Of a stretch of 5,459 nt of DNA, positions 1 through 5,459 are shown piece after piece. The notes beneath the pieces were generated by a model. It made no database searches. It was not told the DNA's origin and saw only the letters and a program-made list of their open reading frames with translations. The number at the start of each line of letters is the position of its first letter. The first letter of the stretch is position 1. The DNA is from a bacterium (lineage in GTDB: Bacteria; Chloroflexota; Dormibacteria; Aeolococcales; Aeolococcaceae): assembly GCA_021850405.1 (NCBI GenBank), contig JAJZMA010000159.1, forward strand, positions 1-5,459, in the 5' to 3' direction. A program made the position numbers and the translations under genes.

Positions 1-1315
1 CTACCCGCACCACCGAGGTGTGCTCCGCCCGCAACTTTCCCTGCTGTCGACCTATGTCAGCAAGGAGTGATGCCTCACCTACGTGCAGCAGCGCTGCAGC
101 CTGCTGGACATACAGCTCCCTGGTAGTGCCAGATGGAATGCGTGCCAGCAGTTTTGCTGCCTTCTGTCCTGCCTCTCTCCTTGCCTGTACATCGGCACCA
201 ACCTGACCAATCTCCCACTCCAGCAGCACCTCCCACTCTGGCCGGGCCCCGGCTACGACAGCCGCCAGCCTGGCAGGATCGGCCCTGCGCAACTCATCCG
301 GATCCTTAAACCCATCTGGCAGCTGGGCAATCCGCATCGGAACCTCCTGGGACGCCAGCTGCAGTACAACCCGGGAGGCTGCGGCGCGGCCCGCGCTGTC
401 GCTGTCGAGGAGCAGTGTCACTGAATCAGCAATCCGCCGCAATGAGGCAAGATGCTCGCTGGTCACTGCTGTTCCGCTGCACGCCACAGCATTGACAATC
501 CCTGCCGCATGACATGCCAGCACATCAAAGTAGCCCTCGACAATTACTGCAGACCTGGATTCTGCGATAGCCTTTCGTGCCATATCCAGCCCAAACAGCA
601 CAAAGCTTTTGTGATAGAGCGGTGTTTCAGGAGAGTTCAGGTACTTTGGAACTGCTGCACCAAGCGCCCTCCCCGCAAAGGCTATAACGTCTCCACGCTC
701 GTTCCGGACTGGAAAGATAAGCCGGTCGACAAACCGGTCGGCAAGGTGGCTCCCCCTCCCGTACGCCAGCCCTGACGCAATCACATCAGATGGGACGGCT
801 CTCGCCTTCTCCAGCAGGTAGCGGGAGAGGGCATCATGGCCAGCTCCCCCCGCTGGAGCAAAGCCGAGCCCAAAGCTGTGCGCAAGCTCGGTTGGCACTT
901 CGCGCTCCTCCAGCAGCTCCCGCCCGCGCTGCCCAGCGGGGGTTGACCACAGGACGTGCTCAAAGTAGGCAGAGGCGCGCCCACACAGCTCCCGCAGCCT
1001 GGTCTTTTCTCCCTTTCTGGTCCCTGGCGTACGCTCGATCTCAACACCAGCGCGCTCAGCCAGCAGCTCCAGCGCCTGGCCAAAGCCTATCTGCTCAATC
1101 CGTTCCACAAAGCGGAACATATCCCCCCCTTCCTGGCAACCAAAGCAGTACCAGACCTGACGCTCCTGGGAAACTGTCAGGGACGGGGTGCTCTCACTAT
1201 GGAACGGACAGAGCGCCTTGTACTCTCTACCACTGCGGGTAAGGCGGACATAGCCCGACAGAACATCGACAATGTCCAGACGCGCCTTGACCGCCGCGAC
1301 GGCATCATCTGCCAT
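1..1315 (-). CDS. dnaG: DNA primase DnaG (C-terminus cut by window edge)
   Basis: DnaG synthesises the short RNA primers for lagging-strand replication in the cytoplasm, working with the replicative helicase. I translated this frame from the reverse strand: 438 codons are open to the window edge without a stop. Residues 36-60 form the CHC2 zinc-binding fold (C36-P-F-H39 and C57-F-G-C60). The catalytic core carries PKYLNSPET at 223-231, and the TOPRIM motifs EGYFDV (E260) and DSDSAG (D304, D306), which are the acidic metal-binding residues of the family. Two family motifs are slightly varied: ADRFVDRLIFPV in place of the usual YDRF-type motif, and FAGR in place of FGGR. The helicase-binding domain, roughly the last 150 residues in typical primases, lies outside the window. 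The ATG at 1315 is the only start near the zinc finger and starts in the usual family register (MADDAVAAVKARLDIVDVL). No good Shine-Dalgarno precedes it; an AGGA about 15 nt upstream is too distant, so coupling to the upstream gene 17 nt away is likely. Identity is near certain. Confidence 0.97.
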   Translation of the reverse strand, partial: MADDAVAAVKARLDIVDVLSGYVRLTRSGREYKALCPFHSESTPSLTVSQERQVWYCFGCQEGGDMFRFVERIEQIGFGQALELLAERAGVEIERTPGTRKGEKTRLRELCGRASAYFEHVLWSTPAGQRGRELLEEREVPTELAHSFGLGFAPAGGAGHDALSRYLLEKARAVPSDVIASGLAYGRGSHLADRFVDRLIFPVRNERGDVIAFAGRALGAAVPKYLNSPETPLYHKSFVLFGLDMARKAIAESRSAVIVEGYFDVLACHAAGIVNAVACSGTAVTSEHLASLRRIADSVTLLLDSDSAGRAAASRVVLQLASQEVPMRIAQLPDGFKDPDELRRADPARLAAVVAGARPEWEVLLEWEIGQVGADVQARREAGQKAAKLLARIPSGTTRELYVQQAAALLHVGEASLLADIGRQQGKLRAEHTSVVRV

Positions 1316-1332
1316 GCGCGAGTGCCCAGTTC

Positions 1333-1995
1333 CTAGTGCCGGAAGAGCCTCCAGCCCTTCCTAGATGCACGCAGCACACTCAGCTCGTGCTCCCTCTCTG
1401 CCAGCGCATGTTCACGCTCAGCGATAATCCGGTCCTTGTCCGCCTCTGCGGCAGCGTGCTGGGCCCTGGTCATCTGCAGCTCCCGCTCAAGGAGGCGCAA
1501 CTCTGCATGGCGGTCGTTCAGTTCCCGCTCAAACCGCTGACGCTGTTCGATGTAGATACGCTGCTCCAGCGTGCGCTCCCAGCGATCCAGAAGGCTAGCA
1601 ATCAGCTCCCTCGGATCGACCTGCTGCGGGCGGCCACTGGAGCCAAGGAGCAGCTCTGCCAGACCAACCTGGGTCTCGCGCTCACTCATCTCAATCTCGT
1701 CCTGCTCAAGGATAGAAGCGGCTGAAGCCTCCGATACGCCCTTCAGCTCAGCTACGGGAGGGTCTGCCGGGAAAGCCTCCGCTACCGTGCCAAGATACTC
1801 TGGACGGAGGAAATAATGGCTACCAGTGATGTCTACCACCCGTCGGGCAGGCAGATCTCCCGCCTCCACACGGCGCAGGAGCATCTCTACTGGAAGGCCG
1901 AGCCTGGCGGCTACATCCTCCAGCGGCATCTCATCGTGTGTCGCAAATCGGGAAGGGAACGCAGTGGTGGGGGTCGTAGTAGAAAATACACTCAT
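1333..1995 (-). CDS. Unknown protein with N-terminal helix-turn-helix and C-terminal coiled coil
   Basis: This 220-residue protein is not assignable to a named family. Residues 1-22 are Ser/Thr-rich and probably disordered. Residues 23-70 (PLEDVAARLGLPVEMLLRRV, then an EAGDLPARRV segment and FLRPEYL) look like a MerR/excisionase-type winged helix-turn-helix: two short helices followed by a basic wing. Residues 80-130 are an acidic linker, and about 134-210 are a charged, Glu/Arg-rich helix expected to form a coiled coil, ending in a basic aromatic tail (RKGWRLFRH). Residues 192-205 are two heptads of nearly the same sequence, AEREHAL and AEREHEL. The architecture suggests a DNA-binding, self-associating protein; this is inference from layout only. 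The start at 1995 has an in-frame TAA shortly upstream and no alternative start between, but lacks a Shine-Dalgarno; Met23 (1929) is the only reasonable alternative. The stop is 17 nt before dnaG, so the two are probably co-transcribed and the protein may serve replication or regulate its own operon. Confidence 0.85.
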   Translation of the reverse strand: MSVFSTTTPTTAFPSRFATHDEMPLEDVAARLGLPVEMLLRRVEAGDLPARRVVDITGSHYFLRPEYLGTVAEAFPADPPVAELKGVSEASAASILEQDEIEMSERETQVGLAELLLGSSGRPQQVDPRELIASLLDRWERTLEQRIYIEQRQRFERELNDRHAELRLLERELQMTRAQHAAAEADKDRIIAEREHALAEREHELSVLRASRKGWRLFRH

Positions 1996-2113
1996 GGGCT
2001 GATAGATTACGGGAACCCCGGCAGGAATGGGGGTTTATCCATATTTTGACTAAAACACCCTGGTCCATGTGCTGGGCCAGTGCTCGGGCTGCTCCGGAAA
2101 AGTCCACATCTCC
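1996..2113. other. Intergenic gap with AT-rich patch, possible internal promoter
   Basis: This 118-bp gap separates the ppdK group from the HTH-protein/dnaG pair and is the only sizeable break inside the gene string. It contains a conspicuous AT-rich patch at 2033-2056 in an otherwise GC-rich window, next to a 6-bp inverted repeat. On the minus strand TGGACC followed after 18 nt by TATGGA is a poor match to a housekeeping promoter, and TAATCT sits 8 nt before the start codon of the next gene. I therefore infer that transcription of the HTH gene and dnaG may start here, but no box is convincing. Two tiny minus-strand ORFs (36 codons from GTG at 2117, 19 codons from ATG at 2109) are not called as genes. 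Confidence 0.3.
2014..2035. repeat. Short inverted repeat in the gap before the HTH/dnaG pair
   Basis: AACCCC (2014-2019) and GGGGTT (2030-2035) are perfect 6-bp inverted arms around a 10-nt loop. The centre lies about 30 bp upstream of the start codon of the HTH/coiled-coil gene. It is not followed by a T-run on the minus strand, so it does not look like an intrinsic terminator for the upstream genes. It could be an operator or a 5'-leader hairpin, or chance in GC-rich DNA. Confidence 0.4.
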
Positions 2114-2365
2114 TCACCTGATTTCCTCAATCCTGTACTCAGAGTTGTCAGTAAGCAGCACCACTGGCTGCCCAGCCTCCCGGATCACAGCCCTGACACT
2201 GGTGGTAACAAAGATGTCCACTGCACCCTTGTCCCTGGCTCCTGGCCGTATGGCATACGGGATACCAGGAACAGGTTCCTCTACCTGCTGGCCCTCCAGG
2301 GTATACCCATCCTCAAGGCTGGCTGGGCGCCCCGGACGGGTTGCGACCTTCCGCAGTCTTACCAT
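2114..2365 (-). CDS. Small unknown protein, 83 aa
   Basis: No family is recognised. The 83 residues begin with a basic stretch (MVRLRKVATRPGRP), continue with an acidic and Pro/Gly-containing middle (SLEDGYTLEGQQVEEPVPG), and end in two segments that look like beta strands: VDIFVTTSVRAVI (49-61) and PVVLLTDNSEYRIEEI (67-82). There is no signal peptide, membrane segment or metal-binding cysteine set, so a small soluble beta-rich cytoplasmic protein is likely. I chose the ATG at 2365 over the in-frame GTG at 2383 because a perfect AGGAGG lies 5 nt before the ATG. The preceding 47-codon ORF stops inside that ribosome-binding site, suggesting translational coupling. Codon choice and the strong start support a real gene. 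The position between ppdK and dnaG does not reveal a role. Confidence 0.75.
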   Translation of the reverse strand: MVRLRKVATRPGRPASLEDGYTLEGQQVEEPVPGIPYAIRPGARDKGAVDIFVTTSVRAVIREAGQPVVLLTDNSEYRIEEIR

Positions 2366-2370
2366 CAGCC

Positions 2371-2376
2371 CCTCCT
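2371..2376 (-). promoter_or_regulatory. Ribosome-binding site that decides the 83-aa gene start
   Basis: The minus strand reads AGGAGG here, 5 nt before the ATG at 2365. It overlaps the TGA of the upstream small ORF (2378-2376), so ribosomes ending there would be placed directly over the next start. It argues against the GTG at 2383, which lies upstream of this site. Confidence 0.75.
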
Positions 2377-2519
2377 CAGCCACTGGACTCTCCCATGCAC
2401 TGGGCTACAGGGGCGCCAGGAAAGAGGCCCTCGCGCCGCCCGGCTGTCCGGTCAGCTGCATTGGCCACAGCATCCCGCGGGCAGGCTCCGCCCGCTCTGG
2501 CCCCATGTTTGTACTCCAT
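2376..2519 (-). CDS. Putative small protein, 47 aa, downstream of ppdK
   Basis: This short ORF begins 11 nt after the ppdK stop and is preceded by AAGGAG with a 6-nt spacer, an excellent translation start. The product (MEYKHGARAGGACPRDAV to the C-terminus CMGESSG) is rich in Ala, Gly and Arg, has two cysteines (Cys13 and Cys41), and has no hydrophobic segment or recognisable domain. Its TGA overlaps the ribosome-binding site of the 83-aa gene. A longer reading of the same frame from 2609 overlaps the end of ppdK and lacks a ribosome-binding site, so the start at 2519 is preferred. The case rests on the start signal and the tight packing; the composition is also what GC-rich non-coding DNA could yield. 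It may be a functional small protein or a coupling leader for the next gene. Confidence 0.5.
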   Translation of the reverse strand: MEYKHGARAGGACPRDAVANAADRTAGRREGLFPGAPVAQCMGESSG

Positions 2520-2525
2520 GACCAA

Positions 2526-2531
2526 CTCCTT
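2526..2531 (-). promoter_or_regulatory. Ribosome-binding site of the 47-aa ORF
   Basis: The minus strand reads AAGGAG with 6 nt to the ATG at 2519; it touches the final base of the ppdK stop codon. This is the main evidence that the small ORF is translated. Confidence 0.6.
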
Positions 2532-5239
2532 CAACGGTCGCGCTCTACATGCTTGAGTCGCGCCTGTGCTGCCGCAAGGCGTGCTACCGGAACCCTGTAG
2601 GGCGAACATGAAACGTAGGTCAGCCCCAGCTGCTCACAGAATGCAATCGAGCGTGGATCACCACCATGTTCCCCGCAGATGCCAAGGGTGATGCCTGGTC
2701 GTGCCTGCCGCCCACCCTCAACTGCAAGCCGCATAAGTTGCCCAACACCCTCCTGGTCCAGTGTTTCAAACGGGTTGTCCGGAAGGATTCCCTCACTAAC
2801 ATAACGGAGCAGGAACTTTCCCTCGGCATCATCCCTGGAATAGCCGAATGTAGTCTGGGTCAGGTCGTTGGTGCCAAACGAGAAGAACTCCGCTTCCTTT
2901 GCAATCTCTGCAGCGGTAAGCGCTGCACGGGGCAGCTCAATCATGGTGCCTATCTTGTATTCAACCTCTACACCTGCCTTCTCCAGAATGCCAGTGGCTA
3001 CCTTCTCTACAATGCTACGGCTGCGACGAAACTCCTCGACATGCCCCACAAGCGGAATCATCACCTCAGGGCGCGGATCCTTGCCCTTCTTCTTCAGCTC
3101 GGCAGCAGCCTCAAAGATCGCCTGTACCTGCATCTCGACAATCTCTGGAAACATAAGCCCAAGACGGCAGCCCCGCAGCCCCAGCATGGGGTTCTGCTCA
3201 TGCAGCCTGCGAACTGCCGCGAGCATTTCGGTCCTGTCGGCATAGTCCTGCTCCGGCACCCCCTTTGCCCTTGCAGTGGCTACCTCGGTGAGCAGCTCTT
3301 CCAGGGAAGGCAAAAACTCATGCAGTGGAGGGTCTATCAGCCGGATCACGACTGGCAGGCCATCCATCGCGCTCAGTATGCCAAGGAAATCCGCACGCTG
3401 AAACGGCAGCAGCTGCGCGAGCTCCTTGCGCCGCTCGCCTTCGCTCTCTGCAAGAATCATCCGCTGCACCACTGGCAGCCGATCCTGTTCCATGAACATA
3501 TGCTCGGTTCTACATAGCCCTATTCCCCTGGCGCCAAAGCGAAGGGCAAGCTCCGCGTCCCTGGGATAATCCCCATTGGCCCAGACAGAAAGACCCTTTA
3601 TCCCGTCTGCCCAGGAGAGCAACGTCTCGAGCTCTGCTCCCATCTCCGGCTCGATCATAGGTACCTGACCGGCGATTACATGTCCGGTGCTCCCATCAAT
3701 CGTAAATTCCTCTCCTTCCCGGATTACGCGGCCACCTGCCTCAAACCGCCTTCCTTCCAGATCTACATGAACTGACTCGGCTCCAGCCACGCATGGCTTT
3801 CCCATCCCCCGGGCTACTACAGCAGCATGTGAGGTGCGCCCTCCGCGTGCAGTAAGCACCCCTTGCGCAGCGATCATGCCGTGCACGTCATCCGGGTTGG
3901 TTTCCACCCGCACGAGTATCACCTTTTCTCCAGCCGCTGCCTGCGCCTCGGCGCGGTCTGCATCAAATACTGCCTTGCCATATGCGGCCCCAGGAGACGC
4001 AGCAAGCCCAGTTGCCATAATGTCGACTTTCGCCGCGGGGTCTATCCGCCGGTGGAGAAGCTGGTCCACCTGTTCAGGCTCGACCGCCAGAACCGCCTCT
4101 TCTTTTGTAATGAGGCCGGAGTTGGCCATATCAACTGCAATGACCACCGCAGCCTGCGCTGTCCGCTTGCCGCTCCTTGTCTGCAGCATATAGAGCTTGC
4201 CGCGTTCAATCGTAAACTCCATGTCCTGGACATCGCGATAGTGCGCCTCGAGTCTCGCGGCGATGTCAGCAAACTGCTGGTAAACTTCCGGCAACTCCTT
4301 CTCCAGCAGCGCTATCGGCTGGGGGGTCCGGATTCCTGCAACAACGTCTTCTCCCTGGGCGTTCAGCAGATACTCGCCAAAAAGCTTTTTCTCTCCTGTT
4401 GCCGGGTCCCTGGTGAAGGCAACCCCGGTACCCGAGTCGGAACCCATGTTTCCAAAGACCATCGCCTGCACGTTAACTGCAGTACCGAGATCATGTGGGA
4501 TGTGGTTGTAGTTGCGGTAGTCAACAGCCCGTTTATTGTTCCAGGAGGAAAACACCGCCCCTATGGCAGCGGCGAGCTGTTCCAGTGGATCCTGCGGAAA
4601 AGGGGCGTTGCCCTTGGCTGAAACAATTTCCATATACCTGGCTATCAGCCGCTCCAGCGCATCTGGTGCAAGATCTGCGTCGGAGGCAGCGCCAGTATTG
4701 TGCTTTTCCTGTTCAATCGCATCCTCAAACTCGGCCCCGTCCACAAAAAGCACGATCTTGGCAAAAAGCTGGATAAATCGCCTGTAGGAATCAAGCGCAA
4801 ACCTGCGGTCCCCGGTCAGCTCTGCCAGGCCTTCAACGGTGAGTTCATTGAGGCCCAGGTTGAGGACGGTATCCATCATGCCTGGCATGGAGAATTTTGC
4901 CCCACTGCGCACACTTACCAGAAGTGGGTTCTTCGGGTTACCAAAACCCTTCCCCGTCTTTTGCTCCAGCTCAGACAAAGCAGTACGAACCTGCTCCCAC
5001 ATCCCGTCCGGGAAGTGCTCTCCACCTGCGTAGAATGCATTGCATGCCTCGGTAGTGATGGTGAATCCTGGTGGCACCGGGAGGCCGGCTCTGGTCATCT
5101 CGGCAACCCCGGCCCCCTTGCCCCCAAGCAACGCCCTCATGTCGGCACTGCCATCCTCAAACCGCCATACCCAGCGGTGCCCTCCCGGATATTCTTTCGA
5201 AGCGGTCTGCAAGCTACCTTCCTGGGTTGAAACTGACAT
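2531..5239 (-). CDS. ppdK: Pyruvate, phosphate dikinase
   Basis: PPDK is a cytoplasmic enzyme that reversibly converts ATP, phosphate and pyruvate to AMP, pyrophosphate and phosphoenolpyruvate, serving gluconeogenesis or pyrophosphate-linked glycolysis. The 902-residue length is normal to slightly long for the family; about 16-20 extra residues precede the usual N-terminus. Seen in order: the ATP-grasp start GGKGAGVAEM (39-48), the nucleotide-binding loop SVRSGAKFSMPGMMDT (109-124), SGTGVAFTRDPATGE and GEYLLNAQGEDVVAGIRTP, the linker LQTRSGKRTAQAA, the phosphohistidine site GGRTSHAAVVARGMGKPC with His471, and the TIM-barrel domain starting at GIGLCRTEH. Residues matching the known catalytic set are Arg577, Arg633 (IRLIDPPLHEF), Glu768 (MIELPRAAL), Asn791 (SFGTNDLTQ) and Cys855 (GICGEHGG). 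Thr469, two residues before the catalytic His, corresponds to the residue modified by the PPDK regulatory protein in organisms that have it. The ATG at 5239 has GGAG 6 nt upstream. It is probably the first gene of the group. No frameshift or missing key residue. Confidence 0.99.
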   Translation of the reverse strand: MSVSTQEGSLQTASKEYPGGHRWVWRFEDGSADMRALLGGKGAGVAEMTRAGLPVPPGFTITTEACNAFYAGGEHFPDGMWEQVRTALSELEQKTGKGFGNPKNPLLVSVRSGAKFSMPGMMDTVLNLGLNELTVEGLAELTGDRRFALDSYRRFIQLFAKIVLFVDGAEFEDAIEQEKHNTGAASDADLAPDALERLIARYMEIVSAKGNAPFPQDPLEQLAAAIGAVFSSWNNKRAVDYRNYNHIPHDLGTAVNVQAMVFGNMGSDSGTGVAFTRDPATGEKKLFGEYLLNAQGEDVVAGIRTPQPIALLEKELPEVYQQFADIAARLEAHYRDVQDMEFTIERGKLYMLQTRSGKRTAQAAVVIAVDMANSGLITKEEAVLAVEPEQVDQLLHRRIDPAAKVDIMATGLAASPGAAYGKAVFDADRAEAQAAAGEKVILVRVETNPDDVHGMIAAQGVLTARGGRTSHAAVVARGMGKPCVAGAESVHVDLEGRRFEAGGRVIREGEEFTIDGSTGHVIAGQVPMIEPEMGAELETLLSWADGIKGLSVWANGDYPRDAELALRFGARGIGLCRTEHMFMEQDRLPVVQRMILAESEGERRKELAQLLPFQRADFLGILSAMDGLPVVIRLIDPPLHEFLPSLEELLTEVATARAKGVPEQDYADRTEMLAAVRRLHEQNPMLGLRGCRLGLMFPEIVEMQVQAIFEAAAELKKKGKDPRPEVMIPLVGHVEEFRRSRSIVEKVATGILEKAGVEVEYKIGTMIELPRAALTAAEIAKEAEFFSFGTNDLTQTTFGYSRDDAEGKFLLRYVSEGILPDNPFETLDQEGVGQLMRLAVEGGRQARPGITLGICGEHGGDPRSIAFCEQLGLTYVSCSPYRVPVARLAAAQARLKHVERDR

Positions 5240-5245
5240 GGTTCT

Positions 5246-5249
5246 CTCC
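5246..5249 (-). promoter_or_regulatory. Ribosome-binding site of ppdK
   Basis: The minus strand reads GGGAGAG, with the GGAG core 6 nt before the ATG at 5239. This supports the longer N-terminus over a start nearer to the conserved ATP-grasp domain. Confidence 0.65.
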
Positions 5250-5314
5250 CGCTGACTGATTCCTTCCTAGTAGCCTGAGCGTAGCACTCCGGCTCACCGG
5301 GCATCAGGACAGGC

Positions 5315-5335
5315 AGCAGCGTCTCTGCCGATCGA
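5315..5335. repeat. Inverted repeat with 10-bp palindrome upstream of ppdK
   Basis: CTGCC (5315-5319) and GGCAG (5331-5335) are inverted arms, and CGATCGATCG (5319-5328) is a perfect 10-bp palindrome between them that shares the last base of the left arm. It lies 76-96 bp before the ppdK start, a suitable place for an operator. Without a second copy or a known regulator site this is only a candidate. Confidence 0.35.
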
Positions 5336-5459
5336 TCGCAGGCAGGCAAGCTTCGGTAACCACCCTGACCAGAAAATACGGCAATGGCCACTGTACGCGC
5401 CGCTCCAGACCGAGGGGCCATCTGAATATGAACGTGCGCCGCCCAGGATCAGGAGTCAG

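Larger units (their letters stand above)
5240..5459. other. Region upstream of ppdK with no assignable gene
   Basis: These 220 bp should hold the ppdK promoter and leader. I see no strong -35/-10 pair; TTGCCG near 5362 (minus strand) has no good partner at normal spacing. One minus-strand frame is open from the window edge to a TGA near 5303 (about 51 codons, including RWPLGLERRVQWPLPYFLV) and could be the tail of an upstream gene, but I recognise nothing in it. A second minus-strand frame from 5421 runs into ppdK out of frame and is probably spurious. Confidence 0.4.

Noticed and set aside
83..1336. Several plus-strand ORFs of 107-150 codons over the dnaG region
   Set aside because: They are all antisense to a clear DnaG reading frame with intact zinc-finger and TOPRIM motifs.
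2050..2109. 19-codon ORF from ATG at 2109 with three Trp codons, considered as an attenuator leader peptide
   Set aside because: The AGGAG abuts the ATG without spacer, the Trp codons are not adjacent, there is no terminator/antiterminator pair and the downstream genes are not biosynthetic.
2366..2383. GTG start at 2383 giving an 89-aa version of the small protein
   Set aside because: The strong AGGAGG lies downstream of this GTG and is correctly spaced for the ATG at 2365.
2666..3517. Long plus-strand ORF of 283 codons opposite ppdK
   Set aside because: It lies wholly antisense to well-conserved ppdK catalytic sequence, and its product has no recognisable domain. Such shadow frames are common opposite GC-rich genes.
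3863..4621. Plus-strand ORF of 252 codons opposite ppdK
   Set aside because: It is antisense to the phosphohistidine and ATP-grasp segments of ppdK, with irregular Cys/His-rich composition and no family pattern.
5355..5375. T-box-like string on the minus strand (AGGGTGGTTACCG)
   Set aside because: The T-box core is UGGNACC; this has an extra base, there is no Stem I leader or terminator, and ppdK is not a usual T-box target.
5137..5421. 94-codon minus-strand ORF overlapping the ppdK start
   Set aside because: It runs about 100 bp into ppdK in another frame, has no ribosome-binding site and no recognisable sequence pattern.

Overview
The window is a GC-rich bacterial chromosomal segment in which every gene I can support lies on the minus strand. 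In the direction of transcription (high to low coordinates) the order is: ppdK (pyruvate, phosphate dikinase, complete, 5239-2531), a 47-codon small ORF (2519-2376), an 83-codon unknown gene (2365-2114), a 118-bp gap, a 220-codon gene with an N-terminal helix-turn-helix and a C-terminal coiled coil (1995-1333), and dnaG (DNA primase, 1315 to the window edge, missing its C-terminal part). No RNA gene, CRISPR array, insertion sequence or prophage signature was seen.

The two recognisable genes are intact. PpdK has its ATP-grasp segment, the swivelling phosphohistidine segment (TSHAAVV around His471) and the PEP/pyruvate TIM barrel with all expected catalytic residues. DnaG has a CHC2 zinc finger (C36, H39, C57, C60) and a TOPRIM centre (E260, D304, D306). 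From general knowledge, ppdK upstream of dnaG is a recurring arrangement in Firmicutes and some other Gram-positive-type or deep-branching phyla, usually with the PPDK regulatory kinase/phosphatase gene or dgt nearby. Neither is in this window; unknown genes fill the space instead. GC-rich codon use makes a non-Firmicute such as a Chloroflexota or actinobacterial-type lineage plausible, but this is an inference and I cannot name the organism.

The junctions ppdK/47-aa ORF/83-aa gene are tight, with strong Shine-Dalgarno sequences, and the stop codon of the 47-aa ORF overlaps the next ribosome-binding site, suggesting a translationally coupled trio. The 220-aa gene and dnaG are 17 nt apart and probably co-transcribed. 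The 118-bp gap between the two groups holds an AT-rich patch and a small inverted repeat and is the likeliest place for an internal promoter. The 220 bp upstream of ppdK contain no convincing gene, only a palindrome and an unassigned open frame running in from the edge.

The region looks mostly ordinary. The parts worth a second look are the three unrecognised small or mid-sized proteins between ppdK and dnaG, especially the HTH/coiled-coil protein next to the primase.
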